A stretch of 64,000 nt of DNA, from the NCBI RefSeq assembly GCF_019599185.1, contig NZ_JAIEUL010000021.1:1-64000 (forward strand). Direction: 5' to 3'. Of the stretch, positions 50,616 through 59,698 are shown piece after piece. The notes under the pieces were generated by a model. That model had not been told where the DNA came from, searched no databases, and worked only from the letters and a program-made list of their open reading frames with translations. Positions within the stretch are counted from its first letter, which is position 1, and every line of letters starts with the position of its first letter. The DNA comes from Cryobacterium inferilacus. GTDB taxonomy: Bacteria > Actinomycetota > Actinomycetes > Actinomycetales > Microbacteriaceae. Both the position numbers and the translations under genes were made by a program.

Positions 50616-51350
50616 GTGAAGGTCATCAGCTACAACCTGCGCAAGAACAGTGCCAGTGGAGAACTCATCGCACTGGCCGAAAAGTACGATCCCGACCTGC
50701 TGTGCCTCCAGGAATGCGACACCCTCGAGCTCCCCGCCGAGGTCGGTTTGCTGCATCTCGCGGACTCCACCACCCGTAACCGGCTGGGCCTGGCCGTGTA
50801 CTACCGGCGCGACCGGTTCACCGCGCAGAAGACGCAGGCGTTCGCGCTGAAGAAGTCGCTGCACGACATGGTGCTCACGCCCGCGCACGAACGCCTGCTC
50901 GGCACCCGGCTGCACGACATCGTCGCCGAGCGCGAGCTGGTGGTGGCGTCGTTCCACGCCGCGCCGCTCACCGCGCGCAACTCGTTGCGGCGCAACCAGA
51001 TCCGCTCCGCGCACGAGGAACTGGCCGTGCTCGGCCCGAACCTGCCCACCCTGATGGTGGGCGACTACAACTACCCGATCTTCAAGAAGCACCTCAGCAA
51101 CGAGGTGCGGGAGAGCGGCTACGACCTCACCCTGAGCGACAGCCGCACCTACACGCGCTACAAGTTCTTCCGCGGCCACTTCGACCTGGCCACCTCGGTG
51201 GGCCTCACCATCGACAACGTCGAAACCCTGCCGCGCGGCACCAGCGACCACATGCCCATCCTGGTCACGTCGTCGTACAGCACCGCTGCGATTCCGGCAG
51301 ACGGCGGGCCGCAGACCGTGGCCCTGCCCGAGGGCGAGTTCTCGATCTAG
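50616..51350 (+). CDS. endonuclease/exonuclease/phosphatase family protein
   Basis: This 244-residue EEP-fold metal-dependent phosphoesterase has Asn7 of ISYNLRK, Glu33 of LQECD, the LMVGDYNYP motif (Asp/Asn) and SDHMPILV (catalytic Asp-His). The substrate (DNA, inositol phosphate or other) cannot be told. The start is GTG 50616 at the conserved N-terminus. Its stop overlaps that of the convergent GNAT gene in CTAG. Confidence 0.87.
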   Translation: MKVISYNLRKNSASGELIALAEKYDPDLLCLQECDTLELPAEVGLLHLADSTTRNRLGLAVYYRRDRFTAQKTQAFALKKSLHDMVLTPAHERLLGTRLHDIVAERELVVASFHAAPLTARNSLRRNQIRSAHEELAVLGPNLPTLMVGDYNYPIFKKHLSNEVRESGYDLTLSDSRTYTRYKFFRGHFDLATSVGLTIDNVETLPRGTSDHMPILVTSSYSTAAIPADGGPQTVALPEGEFSI

Positions 51351-51637
51351 CCGCGTACCGCAAGCAGGTTGGCGCGCTCCGGGTGCTTGTCGAACCACTT
51401 CGCCACGTACCAGCAGTCCGGCGACACGGCCAGGCCGCCGGATGCCTCCACGTCGTCCATCGCGAAGGTCACGACCTGCCCGGCCAGGCCCTGCCCGCGG
51501 CGGCGACGGTCGGTGAAAGTGTGGTTGAACGACACGGTGTCGCCCCGCACGCGGTAGTCGGCCAGGGCGGCGAGCTCGCCGTCGATGTAGAGGGCGTAGC
51601 GGGAGGCATCCGGTTCGTGCACGAGAACTGTGGTCAC
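51347..51637 (-). CDS. GNAT family protein, YidJ/Acetyltransf_CG type
   Basis: This 96-residue mini-GNAT has the characteristic HTFTDRRRRGQGLAGQVVTF acetyl-CoA motif and the terminal CWYVAKWFDKHPE. Such proteins consist only of the acetyl-CoA-binding core. GTG 51637 is the only in-frame start that fits this domain. It is divergent from the nuclease-helicase gene. Confidence 0.83.
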   Translation of the reverse strand: MTTVLVHEPDASRYALYIDGELAALADYRVRGDTVSFNHTFTDRRRRGQGLAGQVVTFAMDDVEASGGLAVSPDCWYVAKWFDKHPERANLLAVRG

Positions 51638-51717
51638 CCCATCAGCGTAGACCGCGGTCCCGGTCGACGTCAGTGGTCTCGGGTAGCCTGACCACATCCC
51701 AGCAGGTGGAGGCACCC

Positions 51718-54700
51718 GTGTTCTTGCTCGATTCAACCGTGATCTTCAGCGCCAGCGACCTCGGCGCCGCCGCCGGCTGCGAGTGGGCGCTGATGCGAAA
51801 GCTCGACGGCAAGCTCGGCCGCATCGACACCGTGCCAGACGACGGCGACGCCATGCTGCGGCGGGCCGGTGCCCTCGGCGACGCACACGAACTGCGCTAC
51901 CTCGAGGCGCTCAAGCGCACCCGCCAGGTCACCGAATTCCCGCGCCCGGCCATGCAGAACCTGCCAGAGGCCGCCGCAATCACCGCCGACGCCTTCCGGG
52001 CCGGCGATGACGTGCTCTTCCAGGCCACCTTCTTCGACGGCCGCTTCGTCGGGTTCGCCGACTTCATCATGCGCACCAACCCGGGCACGGCGGAGGCCGC
52101 CGCCTACGAGGTGTACGACACCAAGCTGGCCCGCTCCGCCAAGATCGGCGCCCTGCTGCAGGTGGCCGCGTACAGCGATCAGCTGCACCGGCTCGGCATC
52201 CCCACCGGTGAGAACGTGCACCTGCTGCTCGGCGACGGTCGCACCAGCACCCATCGGCTCGGCGACATCCTGCCGGTGTTCCGCAAGCGCCGCGCCCGGC
52301 TGGAACGCCTGATCGACGAGCGGGTCGCCGACCCGGAGCCCACCCCGTGGGGCGACGCGCGCTACACCGCCTGCGGGCGTTGCGCCGCGTGCGCCGTGGA
52401 GGTGGAGGCGCACCGCGACGTGCTGCTCGTCGCCGGCATGCGGCTCACCCAGCGCCGGCACCTGCTCGAGGCGGGCCTGACCACCATCGAGGCCCTGGCC
52501 GCCAGCACCGGCCAGGTCGACGGTCTGATCGACGCCACTGCCGAGGCCCTGCGCGCGCAGGCCCGGCTGCAGCTGCAGAGCCGTCAGCTCGCCACCGGCC
52601 AGCCCGGCCACGTCGACGCCCCAGCCTTCGAGGTCTACAACCCGGTCGCGCTCGGCGCCCTGCCAGAGCCGGATGCCGGCGACATCTTCTTCGACTTCGA
52701 GGGCGACCCGCTCTACAGCGAGACCGCCGCAGGCGAGAAAACCGTGGAGTGGGGCCTGGACTACCTCTTCGGCCTGATCGAGAACGACGGCACCTTCCGC
52801 GCCTTCTGGGCGCACGACTACGCCGAGGAACGTCAGGCGCTGATCGACTTCCTGGCCTACGTGGCCGAGCGTCGGGCCCGGCATCCGCAGCTGCACATCT
52901 ACCACTACGCCGCCTACGAGCGCACGCACCTGCTCGCCCTCGCCGCCCGGCACGGCGTTGGCGAAGACGCCGTCGATGACCTGCTGCGCGACAACGTGCT
53001 CGTGGACCTCTACCCGGTGGTGAAGAAGAGCCTGCGGGTGGGGTCGCACAGCTACTCGATCAAGAAGCTCGAACCGCTCTACATGGGCGACGACCACCGT
53101 GAGGGCGTCGACAACGCCGCCGACTCCATCACCGAGTACGCCGACTCCCGCGACCTGCTGCGGGCCGGGCAGACGGATGCCGCCCAGGCCAAGCTCGACG
53201 CCATCGCCGACTACAACGAGTACGACTGTCTCTCCACCCTGCGATTGCGCGACTGGCTGCTCGCCCGCGCCGACGAGGCCGGTGTGCCGCGCGCGGCCTC
53301 CCGTGACCTCGAGCTGGCCATTCCGGTGCGCGAGCCCAGCCCGGTCTACCTGGCGCTGGCCGCGCAGGTGGCGGATGCCGCGCTGGCGGACCGCACCCCC
53401 GATCAGACCGCCATCGCCCTGGCCTCGGCCGCGATCGACTACCACCGCCGCGAGGGCAAGAAGTTCTGGCAGGAACACTTCGACCGGCTGCGCAACCCGG
53501 TGGACGAGTGGTCGGCCACCCGCGACGCCCTCATCATCGAACACGTCACCGTTGCCCGCGACTGGAGCCTGGTGGGCAGGGACCGCAACCAGTCCAGGGT
53601 GCTCCGCATCGAGGGGGAGCCCGCCCCCGGCAGCTCGCTCAAGCTCGGCGGTCGGCCCTTCCTGCTCTACGACGCGCCATACCCGCCGCTCGCGCCCACG
53701 GGCGAACCCGGCTCGCGGGTGGCGCACGAACGCACCGAGATCACCGGCCTGGTCGATGAGGCCACCGGCGAGGAGGTGCTCTACGTCACCGAAAAGCTGG
53801 GCAAGGGCATCGACCCCTACGACCACCTGCCGATGGCGCTCACCCCGGCCACCCCGCCGCCGCCCGGCACCCAGGTGCCCGCCATCGCCGAGTGGGGCCA
53901 GCGGGTTCTGGACGCCCTGCCGGCGATGCTGCCGGATGCCGCGTTGGACATTCTGCGTCGCGTGCCGCCCAACCGCAACGGCAGCCCGCACGTGCTGGCG
54001 CGACCAGACGGCACCGACATCACCACGGCCATCCGGGACACCCTGCTCAGCATCGACCGGTCGTACCTGGCGGTGCAGGGCCCGCCAGGCACCGGCAAGA
54101 CCTACACCGGCTCCCGGGTGATCGCCGAGCTCGTGCGTGACCACGGCTGGAAGATCGGCGTGGTCGCCCAGTCGCACGCGACCGTGGAGAACATGCTCGG
54201 CGCCGTGCTCAAGGCCGGTCTCGCGGCCGGGCACGTGGGCAAGAAGGCCAAGGCGGGCCAGGAGGCCGCTGAGACGGCGTGGACATCGCTGCCGCCGAAC
54301 CGGTTCGCGGAGTTCACCGGCCAGGCCGGCGGATTCGTGCTCGGCGGCACCGCCTGGGACTTCAGCAACGCCGGTCGCATCGAACCGGGCTCGCTCGACC
54401 TGCTCGTCATCGACGAGGCCGGCCAGTTCTCCCTGGCCAGCACCATCGCCTCCGCGGTGGCCGCCCGCCGGTTGCTGCTGCTGGGCGACCCGCAGCAGCT
54501 GCCGCAGGTGAGCCAGGGCTCGCATCCCGAACCGGTGGACGTCTCGGCGCTCGGCTGGCTCACCGACGGGCACGACGTGCTCCCGGCCGAGTTCGGCTAC
54601 TTCCTGGCCAAGAGTTGGCGGATGCATCCGGCCGTCTGCGCGCCCGTCTCCAGGCTCTCCTACGAGGGCAAACTCGAATCCCAGGCCGCCGACCGGCACC

Positions 54701-55191
54701 TGCACGGCATCGCACCCGGCCTGCACCCGGTGCCCGTGCAGCATCGGTACAACTCCACCTCCTCGCCAGAAGAGGCCGCGGCCGTCACCGACCTGGTCGG
54801 TTCGCTGCTCGGCCGGGGATGGACGGTCGACGGCACCACGACCCCGCTAGACCAGCGAGACCTGATCGTGGTGGCGCCGTACAACGCGCAGGTGGAGGTC
54901 ATCCGCCAGCACCTCGCCCTGCAGGGCTGGCACGAGGTGTCGGTGGGCACCGTCGACAAGTTCCAGGGCCGCGAGGCCGCCGTGGCCATCGTGTCGCTCG
55001 CCGCCTCCAGCGCCGACGAGGTGCCTCGCGGGCTGGAGTTCCTGTTGCTGGCCAACCGGTTGAACGTGGCCATCTCCCGGGCGCAGTGGGCGGCGTACCT
55101 GCTCTACTCGCCCGCGCTCACCGATGCCCTGCCGCACAACGCGGGCACGCTGGCGCAGCTGAGCGCGTTCATCACCCTTGTGGAGGGGTGA
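51718..55191 (+). CDS. TM0106-type RecB-like nuclease / RNase H-like / SF1 helicase fusion
   Basis: This 1157-residue protein has three parts. First is a RecB-like nuclease (about 1-260) with a probable Fe-S cluster ligated by Cys21 and Cys219-x2-Cys222-x2-Cys225, and the PD-(D/E)xK-like YEVYDTKL. Second is an RNase H-like domain (about 320-520) beginning DIFFDFEGD (Asp326, Glu328). Third is an SF1 DNA2/UPF1-like helicase with Walker A GPPGTGKT (788-795), Walker B VIDEAGQ (Asp899, Glu900) and VGTVDKFQGRE. It probably processes DNA (or RNA-DNA) ends; the exact role is unknown. GTG 51718 follows AGGTGGAG. Confidence 0.88.
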   Translation: MFLLDSTVIFSASDLGAAAGCEWALMRKLDGKLGRIDTVPDDGDAMLRRAGALGDAHELRYLEALKRTRQVTEFPRPAMQNLPEAAAITADAFRAGDDVLFQATFFDGRFVGFADFIMRTNPGTAEAAAYEVYDTKLARSAKIGALLQVAAYSDQLHRLGIPTGENVHLLLGDGRTSTHRLGDILPVFRKRRARLERLIDERVADPEPTPWGDARYTACGRCAACAVEVEAHRDVLLVAGMRLTQRRHLLEAGLTTIEALAASTGQVDGLIDATAEALRAQARLQLQSRQLATGQPGHVDAPAFEVYNPVALGALPEPDAGDIFFDFEGDPLYSETAAGEKTVEWGLDYLFGLIENDGTFRAFWAHDYAEERQALIDFLAYVAERRARHPQLHIYHYAAYERTHLLALAARHGVGEDAVDDLLRDNVLVDLYPVVKKSLRVGSHSYSIKKLEPLYMGDDHREGVDNAADSITEYADSRDLLRAGQTDAAQAKLDAIADYNEYDCLSTLRLRDWLLARADEAGVPRAASRDLELAIPVREPSPVYLALAAQVADAALADRTPDQTAIALASAAIDYHRREGKKFWQEHFDRLRNPVDEWSATRDALIIEHVTVARDWSLVGRDRNQSRVLRIEGEPAPGSSLKLGGRPFLLYDAPYPPLAPTGEPGSRVAHERTEITGLVDEATGEEVLYVTEKLGKGIDPYDHLPMALTPATPPPPGTQVPAIAEWGQRVLDALPAMLPDAALDILRRVPPNRNGSPHVLARPDGTDITTAIRDTLLSIDRSYLAVQGPPGTGKTYTGSRVIAELVRDHGWKIGVVAQSHATVENMLGAVLKAGLAAGHVGKKAKAGQEAAETAWTSLPPNRFAEFTGQAGGFVLGGTAWDFSNAGRIEPGSLDLLVIDEAGQFSLASTIASAVAARRLLLLGDPQQLPQVSQGSHPEPVDVSALGWLTDGHDVLPAEFGYFLAKSWRMHPAVCAPVSRLSYEGKLESQAADRHLHGIAPGLHPVPVQHRYNSTSSPEEAAAVTDLVGSLLGRGWTVDGTTTPLDQRDLIVVAPYNAQVEVIRQHLALQGWHEVSVGTVDKFQGREAAVAIVSLAASSADEVPRGLEFLLLANRLNVAISRAQWAAYLLYSPALTDALPHNAGTLAQLSAFITLVEG

Positions 55192-55193
55192 AT

Positions 55194-55553
55194 TCAGCGG
55201 TCGAGTTCGGCGGCGAACCGCTCCGGCAGCACCACGTTCTCGCCAGCACGGGCGAAGAACGGTGCCACCTCCATCGGGGTGTATCCGGCGATACCGCAGC
55301 CGATCTCGGTCACCAGAAAACGCAACTCAGGATGGTCGGCGGCGAAATCGACGAATCCGGCCACCTCCCGACGCAGAATGCCCAGCCCGCTCATGCTGTT
55401 GATCGCGTAGGACTGGCCGTGCAGCCCGTGACCCTGGCCCCAGACCGCGCCGAACCGCTCGTGCGCCAGCGCGGCGGCGCCGGCGGCGTGCACCCCGGCC
55501 GCATTGGATCCGAAGACGAACACCTCACCGGGCTCCAGCCGCGTGATCCGCAT
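55194..55553 (-). CDS. A1S_2505-like phage-associated family protein
   Basis: This 119-residue protein begins MRITRLEPGEVFVFGSN, with GHGLHGQSYAI, LRFLVTEIGCGIAGYTPMEV and APFF following. The pattern VFGSN...G...HG.SYAI....GCG.AG is that of a macrodomain-like, NAD-derivative-related family often annotated in phage and bacterial genomes. Function is unknown. It sits directly 3' of the nuclease-helicase gene (convergent, 2 bp gap) and just upstream of nothing but its MarR neighbour on the same strand. Confidence 0.7.
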   Translation of the reverse strand: MRITRLEPGEVFVFGSNAAGVHAAGAAALAHERFGAVWGQGHGLHGQSYAINSMSGLGILRREVAGFVDFAADHPELRFLVTEIGCGIAGYTPMEVAPFFARAGENVVLPERFAAELDR

Positions 55554-55556
55554 GGC

Positions 55557-56063
55557 TCAGGCGCCCTCTGGGGCCCTCGGGTTGAGCCGGTTGGTGGGGT
55601 CCAGCTTCATCAACAGCTGGTTGGAGATGGCGTCGAGCTGGGCCACCTGCTCGTCGGTGAGCGGGTCGATCACGTTCTCCCGCACCGTGCGCACGTGCCC
55701 GGGCGCGGCCTCCTGTAGCACGGCCCAACCCTCCTCGGTGAGGGCGGCGTTGGTGGCCCGTCGGTCGGTCGGGCAGGGGGTGCGCTGAACGAGGCCGCGG
55801 TCCTCGAGACGCTTCACAACGTGTGAGAGCCGAGGCAGGCTGGAGTTGGTCATCGAGGACAGCCCGGTCATGCGCAGGGTGCGGTTGGGGGCCTCGGAGA
55901 GCATGGCGAGCACGTAGTACTCGAAGTGGCTGAGCGACGAGTCGCGCTGCAGCTGGGAGTCCAGCAGGCCGGGCACCAGCTCCACAACGGCGACAAAACG
56001 CAGCCAGGCGTGCAGCTGGGCCTCGTTCAGTCCCTGCACGGCAGCGGTCTCGTTCGTGTCCAT
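55557..56063 (-). CDS. MarR family transcriptional regulator
   Basis: This 168-residue winged helix-turn-helix dimeric repressor has FEYYVLAMLSEAPNRTLRMT, the recognition region SSMTNSSLPRLSHVVKRLED, and the wing RTPCPTDRRATNAALTEEGW. All are typical of MarR. Its likely operator is the half-site pair at 56097-56107 in its own upstream region. It precedes the A1S_2505-like gene by 3 bp and probably co-transcribes with it. Confidence 0.9.
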   Translation of the reverse strand: MDTNETAAVQGLNEAQLHAWLRFVAVVELVPGLLDSQLQRDSSLSHFEYYVLAMLSEAPNRTLRMTGLSSMTNSSLPRLSHVVKRLEDRGLVQRTPCPTDRRATNAALTEEGWAVLQEAAPGHVRTVRENVIDPLTDEQVAQLDAISNQLLMKLDPTNRLNPRAPEGA

Positions 56064-56096
56064 CCTCCTAGCTTACCCACCCCACCCGCCGGTTTA

Positions 56097-56107
56097 GTTG
56101 ACGCAAC
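56097..56107. promoter_or_regulatory. possible MarR operator
   Basis: GTTG-ACG-CAAC inside TTTAGTTGACGCAACAATC, 34 nt before the MarR start. MarR proteins often bind TTGNNNCAA-like palindromes in their own promoter. It lies in the 57-nt gap between the SNF2 and MarR genes. Confidence 0.4.
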
Positions 56108-56120
56108 AATCATTCGCGAG

Positions 56121-59100
56121 CTACTGGAGCAGGTTGTGGAGGTCGGCCACCGTGAGCGAGGCCGCGAACAGGGCGTCGTCGTCCAGAACGGCCTGGGTGA
56201 GCTGGGCCTTGGTCTCCTTCAGCGCCATCACCTTCTCCTCGATGGTGTCGGCCGCCACCAGCCGGTAGACCATCACGTTGCGGGTCTGGCCGATGCGGTG
56301 GGTGCGGTCGATGGCCTGGCTCTCGCTCGCCGGGTTCCACCACGGGTCGAGCAGGAAGACGTAGTCGGCCTCGGTGAGGTTGAGCCCGAACCCGCCGGCC
56401 TTGAGGCTGATCAGGAACACCGGGTCGTCCCCGGTCTTGAACGCGTCGATCACGGCCGGGCGGTCGGTGGTGGAACCGTCCAGGTAGCTGTATGGGATGC
56501 CGCGTTTCTCCAGTCGCGCCGCGGCGAGGGCCAGGTACGAGGTGAACTGGCTGAAGATCAGCGCCCGGTGCCCCTCCGCCACCACCTCGTCGAGCTTCTC
56601 CAGCAGCGCGTCGAGCTTGCTGGAGGAGACCCCGGCGTACTCGTCGTCGACCAGCGACGCATCCAGGCTCAGCATGCGCAGCAGCGTGATCGACCGGAAC
56701 ACGATGAACCGGTTGGCCTCGAGGTCGTCCATCAGCCCGAGCAGCTTCTGCCGCTCCCGTTGCAGGAAGGTGTCGTAGATCTCGCGGTGCTCCGGCGACA
56801 GGTCGATGCGCAGCACCTGCTCCTGCTTGGCCGGCAGGTCGCGGGCCACGACATCCTTGGTGCGGCGCAGCATCAGCGGGCGGATGCGTCGCCGCAGCTT
56901 GTCGACGAGCTCCTGCTGCGAGCGCACCTTCCGCTCCGCCGGGCGGAGGTACTCCTCGGTGAACCGGCGCGCCGACGGGAACAGCCCTGGTGCCACGATC
57001 GAGAACAGCGCCCAGAGTTCGAGCAGGTTGTTCTCCATCGGCGTGCCGGTGACGGCCAGGGTGAACGGCACGTCGATGTACAGGGCGGAGCGGTAGAGCT
57101 GCGAGGTGCGGTTCTTCACGAACTGCGCCTCGTCGAGAATCAGCCCGGCCCAGCCGAGGGCCTGGTATGCGTCGAAGTCGAGCCGGAACAGCGCGTACGA
57201 GGTGACGAGCACATCCACGTCCCTGGCCTGGTCGGCGAGGGCGCGGCCGCTGGTGGCCTGGGTGCTCGCGACCGAGCCCACCCGCAGCCCCGGCGTGAAC
57301 CTGGCCGCCTCGGCCACCCAGTTCGAGACGACGGATGTCGGTGCCACGACCAGGAACGGCCGGCGGGGCTCCGCGCTCTCCGCCTCGGCGGGGTTCTGCA
57401 CCGCGTGGCTGAGCAGCGCCAGTACCTGCAGGGTCTTGCCCAGCCCCATGTCGTCGGCGAGGATACCGCCGAGCCCGTGCTCCCAGAGGAAGACCAGCCA
57501 CTCGAAACCGGCCACCTGGTACGGGCGCAGGGTGGCGTTCAGCCCCGCCGGGAGCGGGGTGCTGCGGGGAAGGGCGGCGGTTCCGCGTTCGAGGTCGAGC
57601 AGCCCGCCCACCGCGGCCCGCCAGGACACGGCCTGGTCGGTCTCGTCGGCGAGGTCTTCGAAGTCGCTCCACAGGCTGGCCTGGTGCCGGTTGATGCGCA
57701 GGCCCGTCTCCCACTCCTGCAGGGCCCTGGCCTCCTCGATCAGGTCGCGCAGCCGGTCGAACACCGGCTGGGTGAGCGAGAGGTAGCTGTCGTCGCTGAG
57801 CAACAGCTTCTTCTTGCCCTTGGCCAGAGCGGTGAAGATCGGGTTGAACGGCACACTGCGGCCGTCGATGTGCACGAGCACACCGAGATCGAACCAGTCC
57901 CGTTTCTCGGTCTCGAGGGTGGTCACGGTCAGATGCGGCGTGCCGGTGAGCTCGCGGTAGTCCGGCCGGTCACCGCGCACCCGCACGCTCACCCCGTCGA
58001 TGTCGTCGAGCCTGGGCAGTGACTTGTCGGCGTACTCGGCGGCGGGCAGACCCGTCAACGTCACCGGGCCGGAGCCGGGCTCTGGCACCGCCAGATCGGG
58101 AATCGCGGTGGTCACCCGGTCGAGCAGATCGCCCTCTGCCGCCTCGTCGCGCTCACCCTCCCACTGCCAGTCCAGCCGTACGGCCTGCTGGGGTTCGAAG
58201 CTCACCGTGTGCACGAGCACAGGGGGAGGCGCGGGCGGGAACTCGATCGACGCATCCGTGCTCGTCACCGGCACCCCGCGCCGCAGTGCCGGGTAGTACG
58301 CGGTGAGGAACTCATCGACCTCGCCGGCGGGCACGATCAGGCCCGTCGAGCCCGGGCTGACGGCACCGAGCAGTCGGCGCTGATCGGCGCTGAGCGGCTC
58401 GGCCGTGGGCGCGAGCACGATGGCGGGCTCGGCGCCGAGCCTGAACGCGTAGACACCGTGGGTGCTGAGAGCGCCGGCATCCACCACCGGATGCGTCTCG
58501 CCGTCGATGTCGAGCCGCGGGGCGAGGGTGAGCGCGGTGGCGGTCAGCGCGGCGTCGAGGGCCACGGTCGCCGTGCGTCCCACCGTGATCAGGGCATCCC
58601 GGTGGCTGCCGGCGAAGGCGATGCCGAGCCGGCCGGCTTCGGCGAGCAGGTGCCAGAGCAGCGGGCTCTCGAACTCGTCCAGATAGAGCCACTCGGTGTC
58701 CTGCCCGTTGTACACCGGCCGGTCCACCCGGTGCAGCGGCACGAACTGGCAGAACCAGCGGTGCTGTTCCACGTTGAGGTTGAGCCGGTTGAGCTGGTAT
58801 CCCACATTGCTCCAGGTGATGGTGGACTTCACCCACTTGCCGGAGTCGCTCTGCATGACCGGCCGCACGCCGAGCCGCACCGCGCTCGTGCGTGACCTGG
58901 TGGCCGAGGCGCGTACGGCCGTGGCGCCACGCCAGCGCTCGTTACTGCGCGGGGTCTGCTCCCGCAGCTCGAACAGCAGGCCCATGCTGGTGCGCGATGA
59001 CCCCGGTGCGGCGGATGCATCCGCCGAGACGCCGGGGGAGTCCGCGTCGGTTCCGGGCACGGCTCCGGTTCCGGTCAGTGCGGCGACGGCGGTTTTCCAG

Positions 59101-59132
59101 TCGGCCGAACCCGAACGGGCGGAAGGAGGCAT
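56121..59132 (-). CDS. SNF2-family DEAD/DEAH helicase, SWIM domain not seen
   Basis: This 1003-residue SNF2/Rad54-like ATPase has a helicase core with Walker A DDMGLGKT (560-567), DEAQ (667-670), VTGTPMENNLLELWALF and the C-terminal motifs SLKAGGFGLNLT and DRTHRIGQ. The N-terminal 480 residues are the bacterial SNF2 non-helicase region (VYNGQDTEWLYLDEFE). Many actinobacterial relatives start with a SWIM zinc finger. Here the open frame begins with a disordered segment (PPSARSGSADWKTAVAALTG) and upstream DNA has no room for such a domain. A role in DNA repair or chromosome remodelling is inferred. Confidence 0.88.
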   Translation of the reverse strand: MPPSARSGSADWKTAVAALTGTGAVPGTDADSPGVSADASAAPGSSRTSMGLLFELREQTPRSNERWRGATAVRASATRSRTSAVRLGVRPVMQSDSGKWVKSTITWSNVGYQLNRLNLNVEQHRWFCQFVPLHRVDRPVYNGQDTEWLYLDEFESPLLWHLLAEAGRLGIAFAGSHRDALITVGRTATVALDAALTATALTLAPRLDIDGETHPVVDAGALSTHGVYAFRLGAEPAIVLAPTAEPLSADQRRLLGAVSPGSTGLIVPAGEVDEFLTAYYPALRRGVPVTSTDASIEFPPAPPPVLVHTVSFEPQQAVRLDWQWEGERDEAAEGDLLDRVTTAIPDLAVPEPGSGPVTLTGLPAAEYADKSLPRLDDIDGVSVRVRGDRPDYRELTGTPHLTVTTLETEKRDWFDLGVLVHIDGRSVPFNPIFTALAKGKKKLLLSDDSYLSLTQPVFDRLRDLIEEARALQEWETGLRINRHQASLWSDFEDLADETDQAVSWRAAVGGLLDLERGTAALPRSTPLPAGLNATLRPYQVAGFEWLVFLWEHGLGGILADDMGLGKTLQVLALLSHAVQNPAEAESAEPRRPFLVVAPTSVVSNWVAEAARFTPGLRVGSVASTQATSGRALADQARDVDVLVTSYALFRLDFDAYQALGWAGLILDEAQFVKNRTSQLYRSALYIDVPFTLAVTGTPMENNLLELWALFSIVAPGLFPSARRFTEEYLRPAERKVRSQQELVDKLRRRIRPLMLRRTKDVVARDLPAKQEQVLRIDLSPEHREIYDTFLQRERQKLLGLMDDLEANRFIVFRSITLLRMLSLDASLVDDEYAGVSSSKLDALLEKLDEVVAEGHRALIFSQFTSYLALAAARLEKRGIPYSYLDGSTTDRPAVIDAFKTGDDPVFLISLKAGGFGLNLTEADYVFLLDPWWNPASESQAIDRTHRIGQTRNVMVYRLVAADTIEEKVMALKETKAQLTQAVLDDDALFAASLTVADLHNLLQ

Positions 59133-59201
59133 GGCTCCATGCTCTCACGCGCTCCAGACACCCCGGGAGCGGCGTCGCCGTGCGAGGCACCGGGTGAGGC
59201 G

Positions 59202-59657
59202 TCAGGCGAGGGGGAACACGATCCGGGTCTGCCAGGTGGCCGGGTCGGGGTTCGCGTCCGGATCGGTGAGGTATTCCTCCCACATGTCCCGTTGTGGGGT
59301 GAGGTTCTCGGCCTGCAGCCAGGCGGCGATCTGGTCGTAGGTGCGGGTCATGCCGTCGTAGGGTCCCACGTAGACGGTGGCGACGGCGGGCCCCACGGGA
59401 AGCGGAGTGAGCACCAGGCCGTCGCCGGCGACCGCCGCCGCGTCGACCGGGAAGCCGGCCGTGATGTCGATGGTGTCGGTGGGCATGCCGTGGTACAGCG
59501 CGATGGGCGGACCGGTGGGAACCAGCCCCTGCCCGGCGATCGCCGCGGACGAGACCTCGAAGGCCCGCCCGAAGTACTCGGTCAGATCGGCCATTCTCAC
59601 GGTCTCGTGCACACCCAGCAGGGTGCGCGGCTCGAGGTCGATGCGATCCATCTGCAT
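59202..59657 (-). CDS. GyrI-like small-molecule-binding protein
   Basis: This 151-residue protein is of the GyrI/AraC effector-binding (SOUL-like) fold. It has MDRIDLEPRTLLGVHETVRM, a central GPPIALYHGMPTDTIDITAG, VGPAVATVYVGPYDGMTRTY and a C-terminal PDPATWQTRIVFPLA. Members bind hydrophobic cations. ATG 59657 is selected with AAGGAG seven bases upstream. It lies between the SNF2 gene and the membrane GGDEF-EAL gene on the same strand. Confidence 0.82.
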   Translation of the reverse strand: MQMDRIDLEPRTLLGVHETVRMADLTEYFGRAFEVSSAAIAGQGLVPTGPPIALYHGMPTDTIDITAGFPVDAAAVAGDGLVLTPLPVGPAVATVYVGPYDGMTRTYDQIAAWLQAENLTPQRDMWEEYLTDPDANPDPATWQTRIVFPLA

Positions 59658-59698
59658 GGTGTGCTCCTTCGTTCCGGACGCCGGCGTGAACGTCGAGG

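Noticed and set aside
51733-54744. 1003-codon open frame antisense to the nuclease-helicase
   Set aside because: Shadow of third-position GC; all helicase motifs are on the other strand.
55926-58022. 698-codon open frame antisense to the SNF2 gene
   Set aside because: Same reason; the minus strand holds the intact SNF2 motifs.
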